Below, in pieces: positions 6,833 through 16,174 of a stretch of DNA of 64,000 nt. The notes below the pieces were generated by a model that searched no databases, was not told where the DNA came from, and saw only the letters and a program-made list of their open reading frames with translations. The position numbers and the translations under genes are program-made. Every line of letters starts with the position of its first letter. Position 1 is the first letter of the stretch. The DNA comes from Akkermansiaceae bacterium (lineage in GTDB: Bacteria; Verrucomicrobiota; Verrucomicrobiia; Verrucomicrobiales; Akkermansiaceae). The DNA lies in the NCBI GenBank assembly GCA_030725745.1, contig JANRFH010000030.1, positions 86,792 through 150,791 of the forward strand, written 5' to 3'.

Positions 6833-9019
6833 TTACTCTCCGGGTAAGATCTTTTCTAACGGTGTCTCCACGCCATCGTCCATCCAGCGCTCAAGCGCGG
6901 CTTTCATGGGGGCGAGGATTTCTGGGTTTGCGGCGGCGACATCCTCCTGGCCGTCTTGGAAAAATAGGCCGAAGTGTCGGTCGCCCTCCTTGGTGGGGGT
7001 GCAGATGAGTTTCCAATCCCGGATGAGAAGGCAGCGTTGCTTGGCAGCGGCGAGGGGCTTGGCGAACTCATCGCGCAGGACGAACTGGTAGTTAAAGGAG
7101 TCGTCGATCCAAGTCATCTGATCCATGGGAGGCAGAGACGGTCGCTCGATGCCCGCGACGCGGAACTGGATGAAGGGGAAACCGGTCTCGCCGTAAAAGG
7201 GGCGGTCAACGGGGGTTTCGGAGCCATCGAGCCATCCGGCGAAACTCTTGCCCTCCCATGATGAGGGTTTTTCAGCACCTGCGAGATCGGCGAGTGTGGG
7301 GGCGATGTCGATCATGTTGACAGCCTCGGGGATAGATTGAGCCTTCTTTCTCGGGAGGTGAAATACGAGAGGGATGTGGTTCGCATGCATGCCACCGGCG
7401 AAGGTGAGGCCGTGGCCGAGGGTGACGCCTTCTTCGTAGAGATTGTCGCCATGGTCGGCGGTGACGATGACGATGGTGTTTTCCGCGAGGCCGCGTTTCT
7501 CCAGAGCATCCACGAGCCTGCCGACCTGATCGTCGAACTGGCGGGTGCAGCCATCGTAGAGGTCGCGGATTTGTTGCACGTCCTTTTCCGGAAGGGCGTT
7601 CCACTTGTCCTCCAGATCGGTGCCGCCGATGAAGGAGTCGATGTCGAAGTCGACGCCGTTTTTGTTCGGCCCATCGTAATCGGGATCGGTGAACATGCTG
7701 GCGTAGGGCTCGTCGCTGCGGTAGGGCAGGTGGTTGCAGGAGTAGAAGACGTGCCAGAAGAAGGGTTTATTGCTCCCGGCGACCTCGTCCATCCTGTCCT
7801 CCACGCGTTTCGTCACGACATCGGGCGTGACGAACTGAGCGAAAGAACCGAGCTCGGGGAAAATTTCATAACCGAGCTGGTGGTCGAAATAGAGGGGGAT
7901 GACGAAGTGCGCCATGACCACCGCTTGGCTCATGTAGATCTTGAAATTGTCGAAGCTGGAGACGGAGACATGCTCGAAGCCGAGCGGCATGAGCTCGTAG
8001 TAGCCTGCACACCAATCGCCGAAGGCGGCGGTATCGTAGCCATTTTCCGAAAGGATCTTCGCAAGTGGGACAATCTTCGCCTTGGTGGCGTCCACGGTCT
8101 CACGGTTCGGATACATTTGCCGCAGGCCGTGGGTCTGCGGGTAAAGCGAAGTCATCAGAGAAGTGCCGGACTCCAAGGTGGATGCAATAGGCGTGAAGCA
8201 TTTCTCGAAATTGACGGAGCGTGCAGCGAGTTCATCGATGCGCGGTGAAACGCCTTGGGCGGCGGCACCGTCTGAGCGGCGGGGGACGTAGCCGTTGCAG
8301 CCGAGCTTATCGGAGCGGAGCGAATCGGAGCCGATGATGATGATGTTCGGTCGCTCCATGCCGCCGGTGTCGCTGGCGGTGGTTTGCTTGTCGCGATTTT
8401 TGAAGAAAAACAGCACGGCGATGACAGCAAGCGATCCCGCCGCCACGCCACGCCAGCGCGGGGAGAGCCTCCACCAGTGCCACCACAATACATACGCGAG
8501 AACGGCGAGAGGAAACACGGTGAAGAGCAGCGGCAACACGACGACCTTCGCGACATCGGGCAAGGAATTCAGAATCTCGTAGTACCAGTAGCCGAACTTT
8601 GCTTCGTTTAGGAAATACGGGCGGGTGTCCACGAGCCTAAGCACGAAATAGGCGTGGATGCAGAAGGCACCGGCCACTGTGAGGAGTATCACTGAGACCT
8701 TCCTGCGGAGAAACGCCTTCCGGCAGACCATGGAAACAAAAGGCCGCAGCACGAAGGCGAATACAATGGCGAGGAGGAGGTAGGCGATGAGCATGTAGGC
8801 GTTTTCCCGGATGAGAAAGCCCATGTATTTCTCCTTCGCCAGCGCGCTGAATTTGTTTTCCATACTGCTCGAGGAACTCCCGAGACGGATAAGGGCACGG
8901 CAGTATTGGAATACGAAGAAGGCACATGTCCCTGCGAAAACCGGGAGGAAACCTATGCTAGCACGTGGCTCTGAGAGATCGGCCGTTTCTTCGGGATCGT
9001 GGTTTCTTTTCCTATTCAT
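6833..9019 (-). CDS. Membrane sulfatase/phosphotransferase-superfamily protein (Thr-type, lacks CxPxR)
   Basis: N-terminal TM segments; NIIIIGSDSLRSDKLGCNGY; CFTPIASTLESGTSLMTSLYPQTHGL; VTADHGDNLYEEGVTLGHG. Confidence 0.75.
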   Translation of the reverse strand: MNRKRNHDPEETADLSEPRASIGFLPVFAGTCAFFVFQYCRALIRLGSSSSSMENKFSALAKEKYMGFLIRENAYMLIAYLLLAIVFAFVLRPFVSMVCRKAFLRRKVSVILLTVAGAFCIHAYFVLRLVDTRPYFLNEAKFGYWYYEILNSLPDVAKVVVLPLLFTVFPLAVLAYVLWWHWWRLSPRWRGVAAGSLAVIAVLFFFKNRDKQTTASDTGGMERPNIIIIGSDSLRSDKLGCNGYVPRRSDGAAAQGVSPRIDELAARSVNFEKCFTPIASTLESGTSLMTSLYPQTHGLRQMYPNRETVDATKAKIVPLAKILSENGYDTAAFGDWCAGYYELMPLGFEHVSVSSFDNFKIYMSQAVVMAHFVIPLYFDHQLGYEIFPELGSFAQFVTPDVVTKRVEDRMDEVAGSNKPFFWHVFYSCNHLPYRSDEPYASMFTDPDYDGPNKNGVDFDIDSFIGGTDLEDKWNALPEKDVQQIRDLYDGCTRQFDDQVGRLVDALEKRGLAENTIVIVTADHGDNLYEEGVTLGHGLTFAGGMHANHIPLVFHLPRKKAQSIPEAVNMIDIAPTLADLAGAEKPSSWEGKSFAGWLDGSETPVDRPFYGETGFPFIQFRVAGIERPSLPPMDQMTWIDDSFNYQFVLRDEFAKPLAAAKQRCLLIRDWKLICTPTKEGDRHFGLFFQDGQEDVAAANPEILAPMKAALERWMDDGVETPLEKILPGE

Positions 9020-10137
9020 GGTTCGGTGGGATTTTCAAGAAACACCCATCGGGGTGCGAGCAGTTCCCAGATCACCACACCGCGCGGCGATTGCAGATTT
9101 TCAGGGACGTGAAGCCGGAGTAACATTGGCGAAGACCGGCCTCTGTTGTATTCAAGTTGTTCACTGATGCGCTGCCCTAGCGAACCATCGCGCTCTACAT
9201 ACCCATACAGAACTTCCGCAGAGCCGATAGTGGTGAGCCTCAGGCATATCAAGCTTTCCGAATCAGCAAATTCATGGCTGTAAAAATTATCTTTCTCAGC
9301 AAGCACCCGGAAATCTCCTGTATAGCCACCTTCGCGGCGCTTCGCAAATTCATCCCAAGGTATCGGCTGATAAGTCACATGTGATTCCCAATCAACCTTC
9401 CCCACATTTTCGGAAATAACCTCCACCAAGATCTGTGTCTCAGAGCCATCATCGAGCAGGCAACTTACGAACCAAAAGTTCGCATAGTTTCCAATCGTCA
9501 CGGGATCGAGGGATAGAAATTCTTTGATCCGGCGGGGAGCGGGCGGAGCATCCGCGTAATATTGCTCCATCAAAGGCTTCACCCGATCCACATGGCGGAC
9601 ATATCTCAGGAGTTCATCTACTGATCGTGAGTCAAAATAATTGTGCGCGACCTTCTCGATCGTTTCGATGGTCGCTTCTGCATCCAACTCGTCTTGATCA
9701 TCTAACTCCATGAACACTAGGGCTTCCTTCTCCACTTCTCGCCTCCGCTGCTCCGATTTTCCGACCTGCACAAGAGACCAGATGATGGCCGCCGTAAATA
9801 TCAGAACCACCAATGCCGTCCACCCCCAAGGCACCACGATCTTGCCGATCGATGCCATATCCCAATCCTGCTCCGTATCGTAAAATTCGCTTTCGATCAA
9901 GGCTCCTACATCAGGCTCTTGGGAGCGGGTTTTCATGTCCTCGCGCCCCACCGGCTCGCCCATTTTGTTCAGCAATGGTGCCTGCCCGACTTTCACCACG
10001 GGCAGTTCCACATACTCCTCCACCTTATCCTCGTGAAGGCGAACCATCCGTAGATCCACAGCGGCATCTTCATCCACTGGCCTGAGTTCCACACTGGCCT
10101 TTCCCTTGTCCTTTTCCTTGTCCTTCGCCATCGGCAA
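9016..10137 (-). CDS. Hypothetical single-pass membrane protein
   Basis: 373 aa, Lys-rich N-terminus, one TM (WGWTALVVLIFTAAIIWSLV); overlaps the sulfatase-like gene start. Confidence 0.6.
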   Translation of the reverse strand: MPMAKDKEKDKGKASVELRPVDEDAAVDLRMVRLHEDKVEEYVELPVVKVGQAPLLNKMGEPVGREDMKTRSQEPDVGALIESEFYDTEQDWDMASIGKIVVPWGWTALVVLIFTAAIIWSLVQVGKSEQRRREVEKEALVFMELDDQDELDAEATIETIEKVAHNYFDSRSVDELLRYVRHVDRVKPLMEQYYADAPPAPRRIKEFLSLDPVTIGNYANFWFVSCLLDDGSETQILVEVISENVGKVDWESHVTYQPIPWDEFAKRREGGYTGDFRVLAEKDNFYSHEFADSESLICLRLTTIGSAEVLYGYVERDGSLGQRISEQLEYNRGRSSPMLLRLHVPENLQSPRGVVIWELLAPRWVFLENPTEP

Positions 10138-10209
10138 CTGAAGGAAAGCAGAAATGCCAATCGACGCAATGCCGCGTTGTCATCTAAAGTCACCCCCGTA
10201 ACGCCACAG

Positions 10210-11313
10210 ATGAACCAGAAACCGCGTATCCTCCTCATCACCGCCGCCTTCGGCGAAGGGCACAACTCGGCCGCGAAGAACCTCGCTCTCGCCCTGAATG
10301 CCGCAGGCGCGGAGACCCGCGTGGCGGATCCCTGCCTGCTCTCCGCCCCCCAATCCACCGCCTTCCTCCAGTGGGGCTACCGCCTCGTCACCACCCATTT
10401 CCCTAAGGTCTGGGAAAAAATCTACAAGGACACCGACAAGTGCGACTTCTCCCGCCCGGATATGCCACTAATGGGTCGTCCGGAGCGCTATCTCAGCACC
10501 CTCATTGAGGAGTTCCAGCCCACCGCCATCGTCTCAACCTACCCGATCTACCCGTATTTCCTACACCGCATCTTCAACGAAACTTTTCGGAAAGTCCCGG
10601 TTTTCACGGTCATCACCGACTCCATCGAGATCAATGCCTCTTGGCTGCGCGCTCCCACGGATTGGTTCCTCGTCACCGACAAGACCACGCTCGAGATCAT
10701 GCGCTGCTGGGGCATTCCCGAGGAAAAAATCATCAACACCGGCTTCCCGGTGAACCCCGCCTTCAAGGACATGCAGCCCGTTTCCCGCGAGGACAACTGC
10801 AAGCCCTTCCGCGTGCTCTATTTCCCCACCGCCAAGAAGCCCTTCGTGCGCCGCCACGCCCGCGCCATCCTCGAGGCCTCGCCGGACGTGCACATCACCA
10901 TCGTCATGGGAAAAAATTTCCGCCTGCTCCAGTCACGTGCCCGCCAGATCCGCGCCGAATACCCCGGCCGTGTCCGCCTGCTCGGCTGGACGAAAAAAGT
11001 CCCGCAGCTTTTGGAGAAACATCATCTCGTCGTCGGCAAAGCCGGTGGCGCCACCGTGCACGAGGCCATCGCCGCCCGCGTACCCATGCTCATCCATCAC
11101 CTCGTGCCCGGCCAGGAGGAGGGAAATCTCCAGCTCCTCCAGCATCTCAACGCAGGTGATATCGCAGAGGAGCCCGCCGACCTCACCGAAGCCATCTCAA
11201 ACATACTCGCCAACGATGCGGTGAAATGGCGTAGGATGAAGGCTGCCCTCGCTGAGAAAGGTTTCAACGACGGAGCCATAACCGCCTCAACTTTCATCCT
11301 CAACCACATCTGA
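10210..11313 (+). CDS. MGDG synthase-like glycosyltransferase (GT28/MurG-type fold)
   Basis: KPRILLITAAFGEGHNSAAKNLALAL; VGKAGGATVHEAIAARVPMLIHHLVPGQEEGN. Confidence 0.8.
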   Translation: MNQKPRILLITAAFGEGHNSAAKNLALALNAAGAETRVADPCLLSAPQSTAFLQWGYRLVTTHFPKVWEKIYKDTDKCDFSRPDMPLMGRPERYLSTLIEEFQPTAIVSTYPIYPYFLHRIFNETFRKVPVFTVITDSIEINASWLRAPTDWFLVTDKTTLEIMRCWGIPEEKIINTGFPVNPAFKDMQPVSREDNCKPFRVLYFPTAKKPFVRRHARAILEASPDVHITIVMGKNFRLLQSRARQIRAEYPGRVRLLGWTKKVPQLLEKHHLVVGKAGGATVHEAIAARVPMLIHHLVPGQEEGNLQLLQHLNAGDIAEEPADLTEAISNILANDAVKWRRMKAALAEKGFNDGAITASTFILNHI

Positions 11314-11314
11314 T

Positions 11315-11929
11315 ATGGCCGACTTCCTCTTCGACATCGGAAAAGTCCTGCTCGACTTCGACTTCGAAACCTCCCTCTCCCAACTCCTCCCCCCCGATCA
11401 CGCCGCTCCGCACGCCGCGCTCGCGAAGCTCCTCGAAAAAAAGGACGACTTCGAGGCCGGCCGCATCTCCACCATGGATTACACGGATTGGGCGCTCGAC
11501 ACTCTCGAGTCCGAAGCCACACCCGATCAATTCCACCGCGCTTGGCAGGAAATCTTCACCCCGAACCTCCCCATGTGGGAGGCCGTGCGCTCCCTCCGCG
11601 CCGATGGCCACCGCCTCATCCTTTTCTCCAACACCAACGCCATCCACTGCCCCTACATCTTCGATGCCTACCCGGAATTCTCCCTCTTCCACGGCGCCGT
11701 CATGTCCTTCGAAGCCGGCAGCATCAAGCCCGAGCCAGAAATCTACCGCCACGCCATCGAAAAATATTCCCTCAACCCCGCGGAAACCCTCTACATCGAC
11801 GACCTCCCCGCCAACATCGCCGCAGGCAAAGACTTCGGCTTCATCGCCCACCCATACGACCTCCAAAACCACCAAGCCTTCGAACAGTGGCTCGCAAAGC
11901 ACCTCTCTTCCCTTCAAACTGAAATCTAG
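11315..11929 (+). CDS. HAD-superfamily hydrolase
   Basis: FLFDIGKVLLDFDFE; LFSNTNAIH; FEAGSIKPEPEIYRHAIEKY; YIDDLPANIAAG. Confidence 0.8.
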   Translation: MADFLFDIGKVLLDFDFETSLSQLLPPDHAAPHAALAKLLEKKDDFEAGRISTMDYTDWALDTLESEATPDQFHRAWQEIFTPNLPMWEAVRSLRADGHRLILFSNTNAIHCPYIFDAYPEFSLFHGAVMSFEAGSIKPEPEIYRHAIEKYSLNPAETLYIDDLPANIAAGKDFGFIAHPYDLQNHQAFEQWLAKHLSSLQTEI

Positions 11930-11938
11930 CAAACTCTG

Positions 11939-12715
11939 ATGTTAAAAATCGCAGACCGCACCTTCACCTCCCGCCTTTTCCTCGGCACCGGCAAATTCCC
12001 TTCCAACGAATCCATGCGCGACGCCCTCGTCTCCTCGGGCACGGAAATCGTCACCGTCGCCCTTCGCCGCGCCGATCTCTCCGGAAAAGGCGACCAGTTC
12101 GCCAACATCCTCGATTTCGTCGATCCGGAAAAATACCTCCTCCTCGCCAACACCAGCGGAGCCATGAACGCCGAGGAAGCCGTCCGCCTCGCCCGCCTCG
12201 CCCACTCCGCCGGTTTGCCGAAATGGATCAAGCTCGAGATTCACCCCGATCCCACCTACCTCCTCCCCGATCCCATCGAGACACTCAAAGCCGCCGAAAT
12301 CCTCGTCAAAGAAGGTTTCACCGTCCTCCCTTACATCAATGCCGACCCAGTCCTCGCCAAGCGCCTTCAAGAAGCAGGTTGCGCCACGGTCATGCCGCTC
12401 GGATCGCCCATCGGCTCGAACAAAGGCCTCACCACACGCGACCAGATCGCCATCATCATCGCCCAAGCTACGGTGCCCGTAGTAGTCGATGCAGGGATAG
12501 GCGCGCCCTCCCACGCAGCCGAGGCCATGGAACTCGGAGCTGATGCCGTGCTCGTGAACACCGCCATCGCCATTGCCTCAGATCCTGTGAAAATGGGCAT
12601 CGCCTTCAAGCAAGCCGTCGAGGCAGGCCGCACCGCCTTCGAGCTAGGCCTTCCGCAGCCATCACTCACCGCCAGCGCCACCTCACCACTCACCGGATTT
12701 CTCAACAAGCACTGA
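11939..12715 (+). CDS. thiG: Thiazole synthase
   Basis: Full-length ThiG-like: [79 protein letters not shown]. Confidence 0.95.
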   Translation: MLKIADRTFTSRLFLGTGKFPSNESMRDALVSSGTEIVTVALRRADLSGKGDQFANILDFVDPEKYLLLANTSGAMNAEEAVRLARLAHSAGLPKWIKLEIHPDPTYLLPDPIETLKAAEILVKEGFTVLPYINADPVLAKRLQEAGCATVMPLGSPIGSNKGLTTRDQIAIIIAQATVPVVVDAGIGAPSHAAEAMELGADAVLVNTAIAIASDPVKMGIAFKQAVEAGRTAFELGLPQPSLTASATSPLTGFLNKH

Positions 12716-13644
12716 TGAACTCCCACACCGCCCCGCTCACCGCCGCCCAGGTCAAAAAACTGCGGACGGCACTGGAAGCGCGCGGCTTCGACTTCACCAG
12801 CAAGCCCTACACCATCTACGCCGCCCGCAAGGGCAAGCTCACCGTCAGCGTTTACGAAAAGGGCCCCAAAGTCCTCATCCAGGGCAAGGAAACCGAAGAC
12901 TTCATCCGTTTCACCCTTGAGCCGGAAGTCACCGGAGTCGTCACGCTCAACTACGAGAAAACTCCCGAAACATCCGCTGCCGATCCCGAACATTTCTCCC
13001 CACACTTCGGCATCGATGAAAGCGGCAAAGGCGACTTCTTCGGCCCCTTGGTCATCGCAGGGGTCTATACGGATGAAACCATCACCCGCCACCTCATCAA
13101 GGCCGGCGTCATGGACTCGAAACGCATCAACACCCCCGCCAAGATCCGCGCCCTAGCCGCCGTCATCAAGGCCACCCCCGGCATCGCCTACGACGTCATC
13201 GCCCTGCGCCCGGAGAAATACAACGAGATCTACCCCACCTTCAAAAACCTCAACAGCATGCTCGCCTGGGGTCACGCCACCGTCATCGGCGAGCTCGCCA
13301 ACAAAGTCCCCGCCTGCCCCCGCGCCCTCTCCGACCAATTCGCCCGCCCCGCCGTCCTCGAAGCCGCGCTGAAGAAGAAAAACATCACCCTCAAGCTCGA
13401 CCAGCGCACCAAAGGCGAATCCGACACCGCCGTCGCCGCCGCCTCCATCCTCGCCCGCGAGCGCTTCATCGACTGGATGGACGCCGCCACGAAAAAAGTA
13501 GGCTTCACCATCCCCCTCGGTGCCTCCCCGCAGGTCATCGCTGCCGGCAAAAAGCTAGTCGCAAAACACGGCCCAGAGATCCTCGGCAAGTTCGCCAAAC
13601 TCCATTTCAAGACCACCCAGCAGGTCATCGGCGAGCTATTCTGA
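12715..13644 (+). CDS. rnhC: Ribonuclease HIII
   Basis: N-terminal substrate-binding-like domain; FGIDESGKGDFFGPLVIAGVY; DQFARPAVLE; ESDTAVAAASILARERF. Confidence 0.9.
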   Translation: MNSHTAPLTAAQVKKLRTALEARGFDFTSKPYTIYAARKGKLTVSVYEKGPKVLIQGKETEDFIRFTLEPEVTGVVTLNYEKTPETSAADPEHFSPHFGIDESGKGDFFGPLVIAGVYTDETITRHLIKAGVMDSKRINTPAKIRALAAVIKATPGIAYDVIALRPEKYNEIYPTFKNLNSMLAWGHATVIGELANKVPACPRALSDQFARPAVLEAALKKKNITLKLDQRTKGESDTAVAAASILARERFIDWMDAATKKVGFTIPLGASPQVIAAGKKLVAKHGPEILGKFAKLHFKTTQQVIGELF

Positions 13645-14808
13645 AAACAGCGAAACCGGATACACCGGGATACCCAGCTCTTTTGCTGCTTTCGTTAGAT
13701 CTTTGTCATCCGAAAACGTGAGAATGTAATCCACCGGTAGTGGCTTCGAGCGGTCGATGTTTTCCAAATCCCAAGGCTGCGCGCCCACACAGCGCTCGTT
13801 GACGATATCCCCGTGGATGCATCCGGCGGGGAGTTCCATGTCCTTTTCCTCCTCGCTCATCCACACCAACGCGCGATGCGGGCTGCGTCCCCGCGCCTCC
13901 GCTTTCTCCAGCCACTTGGTCGGCGGAACGGCTTCGCTGAAATAGACCTTCCACCTCTCCTGAAGCCAGAAAACGTCTTCCATCGAGACCTTCATTGCCC
14001 TTTCCAATGCCTCGGAACAGCTCACGGTGGTGTAGGGTTTTTCCACGCGATGGTAGCGTGCTTTCCATTTCCCTGGTTCTACCGTGACCATGGAAAGTGC
14101 GAGCACCTCGCTCTTGCAACGCCTCGCTAGGAGGCTAGGCAGCGGGCTGGAGCGCGTGAGCCTGCCGAAAAATCCTGCGACCTTTCCCTGAAATCCCACA
14201 CGCTGATCCGCGAGGATCCCGACGACCCCGTTGTCCTTCAGGAACCCACTGACGATGTGCAGGCTGTCCCTTTTCGAAAACAAGCGCGACCCATCAAACT
14301 GTCTCTCACGTAGGACACGCTCGTTCAAGATCGGGTTGTTGAGCGGTCGGTAAAATCCACCGAGATTCTCGATCCCTGTGTCGAAAGCTTTAAGCCGCGT
14401 GAGCAATTCCCAGTTCCCCATATGCGAGAGCAGCAGCACCACTCCGTTGCCCTCTGCAAGCGCCTCGGCCATTACTTCGGGGTTCTCCACCTCCAGCAGC
14501 TCCGTCAGATCCTCGCCCGCAGCTTTCGCGGAAACGGATGAGCAGAGCAGGTTCGCCACCGTTCTCACGAACGACCGCTGCGCCATCACATCGATCTCAT
14601 CCGGCGAGTATTTCCCCTCCGTCGCAATCCTGAGATTTCTCGCGATTGTCTTCTGCCGCTTTTTCATCAATGGCCAGACTACTTCACCAAGAAATTCGCC
14701 AAAAATGAAAACGCTCTCCGCAGATAGCAGCCGCATCAACGCAGCGACCGCCGAGTGCGCTGCTGCCTCCACCCGCCAGCTCAGCCTTTTTGAGAAACTC
14801 TCTGCCAT
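13636..14808 (-). CDS. LpxL/HtrB-like lysophospholipid/lipid A acyltransferase
   Basis: GNGVVLLLSHMGNWELLTRL; GFYRPLNNPILNERVLRERQ; VVGILADQRVGFQGKVAGFFGR. Confidence 0.8.
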   Translation of the reverse strand: MAESFSKRLSWRVEAAAHSAVAALMRLLSAESVFIFGEFLGEVVWPLMKKRQKTIARNLRIATEGKYSPDEIDVMAQRSFVRTVANLLCSSVSAKAAGEDLTELLEVENPEVMAEALAEGNGVVLLLSHMGNWELLTRLKAFDTGIENLGGFYRPLNNPILNERVLRERQFDGSRLFSKRDSLHIVSGFLKDNGVVGILADQRVGFQGKVAGFFGRLTRSSPLPSLLARRCKSEVLALSMVTVEPGKWKARYHRVEKPYTTVSCSEALERAMKVSMEDVFWLQERWKVYFSEAVPPTKWLEKAEARGRSPHRALVWMSEEEKDMELPAGCIHGDIVNERCVGAQPWDLENIDRSKPLPVDYILTFSDDKDLTKAAKELGIPVYPVSLFSE

Positions 14809-15453
14809 CTAGTTCAGCTCCTCCCGCCTGCCGAGGGTGATCGCCAGCCCCAAGGTGCCGACGAAGATGAAATAACATGCCAGCAGTTCGAGGTAGTTTT
14901 TGCAGATCTGGGGAATCTGGGGCGGGAAGCCATCCCCTAGCGAGGCCTGCCAGAATTGATTGGAACCCACCACTTTATTGAAGACGTAAAGGATCAGAAG
15001 TGCTGCGGCGATGAACCCCGCACCCGCATGGTGCCCCATGGTATTGAAAAATTTCAGCATCACGCGACGGTGGCGCAGGATGGTGATAAGTGCCGCAGCC
15101 AAAAGCACGCCGATCACCCAAACATCAGGAAACGGCCATTTCATGATACCGGAGATGAAATCTTCAAGCTCACCCACCAGCGCTGCCGCCAGGGCGAAGG
15201 CAAATACCCTGCACACCGCCCTGCGGTGCCCCGAGTGCGCCATGGCGCCGACCATCACCGCAGCTGATGCCGCAAGTAGCGCTGCCTGCATCAGCTCCAC
15301 CGTCCCTCGCTCCAGCGGAGCGCCCGGCTTGTTGGGAAGCCATGCCGGCAACAAAATCGTCACCGTGCCACCGCAGACAAGCAGCAGCCTCAAGAGAGCC
15401 TTCTTCCAAGAGCTCTGCTCTTTCTTGCTGTATCCTGTTTCCTGCACTGACAT
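14809..15453 (-). CDS. Hypothetical membrane protein
   Basis: 214 aa with multiple hydrophobic segments; tightly packed upstream of the acyltransferase. Confidence 0.6.
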   Translation of the reverse strand: MSVQETGYSKKEQSSWKKALLRLLLVCGGTVTILLPAWLPNKPGAPLERGTVELMQAALLAASAAVMVGAMAHSGHRRAVCRVFAFALAAALVGELEDFISGIMKWPFPDVWVIGVLLAAALITILRHRRVMLKFFNTMGHHAGAGFIAAALLILYVFNKVVGSNQFWQASLGDGFPPQIPQICKNYLELLACYFIFVGTLGLAITLGRREELN

Positions 15454-15530
15454 TGCCTAAATCGTTTTTCCCTGCTGTGGCAAGGAGTATGAGAAGCTAG
15501 ACATCGCAAAGCTACGCCCAACAACGAAAA

Positions 15531-15557
15531 ATCCGGCCTCCTTGCGGATGACCGGAT
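15531..15557 (-). terminator. Probable terminator for the LEA-like gene
   Basis: Minus strand ATCCGG-TCATCCGCAAGGAGG-CCGGAT followed by TTTTC. Confidence 0.5.
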
Positions 15558-15589
15558 CGAATATCGGGAAAATGTATTCCCCGGGAGGC

Positions 15590-16003
15590 TTATTCGCCGT
15601 CCTTCATTTCTTCCTCGGCGTCGGCGGCACCGTTTTTCAAGGCATCGGCGGCATCAGCTGCCTTTTCTTTCATGGCATCCACGGCGTCACCTGCGGCTTC
15701 CTTGGTGTCGGCGGCAGCTTCGGATGCAGCATCTTTCATCTCCTCGACCTTGTCGGCTGTGGCATCTTTAGCTTCTTCCATTGATTCAGCAGCATCGTCC
15801 TTGGCTTCTTCCACGGTTGCGGCGGCGTCATCGGCCACTTCCTCGACCTTGTCGGCTGCGCTGTCGGCCATTTCCTCAATGCCTTCGGTGATCTTGTCGG
15901 CGCTATCGGACATTTCCTCGGTAGTTGTCTTGGCTTGGTCGCAAGAAACGAATGCGAGCGCGAGCGGCATAACGATAGCGGCGGTAATAGTAGTAGTTTT
16001 CAT
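15590..16003 (-). CDS. Small lipoprotein, LEA-like/amphipathic Ala-Glu-Asp-Lys repeat protein
   Basis: Lipobox LAFVSC; ADKVEEVADDAAATVEEAKDDAAESMEEAKDATADKVEEMKDAAS. Confidence 0.7.
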   Translation of the reverse strand: MKTTTITAAIVMPLALAFVSCDQAKTTTEEMSDSADKITEGIEEMADSAADKVEEVADDAAATVEEAKDDAAESMEEAKDATADKVEEMKDAASEAAADTKEAAGDAVDAMKEKAADAADALKNGAADAEEEMKDGE

Positions 16004-16174
16004 AGGGATATTGGTTGGTTTTTCTTTATTACGGTTTGAATACCGTCTTCACAAAGCTGCATCTGAACTCTCTCCGAGTCAAAGGATTCCTAAGGGGCGC
16101 AATTACAACTGCATTCTATCCTCCAGTCTGCCCTTGCGGAGACCGTATACTGGCGGTTGAATCCCCGCCCGCAG

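Noticed and set aside
7337-8248. 303-aa + strand ORF inside the sulfatase-like gene
   Set aside because: Antisense shadow; Val/Glu/Gly/Ala-biased composition without motifs.
11800-11945. Possible TPP riboswitch upstream of thiG
   Set aside because: Only ~10 bp separate the HAD hydrolase stop from the thiG start; no space or motif for a THI element.
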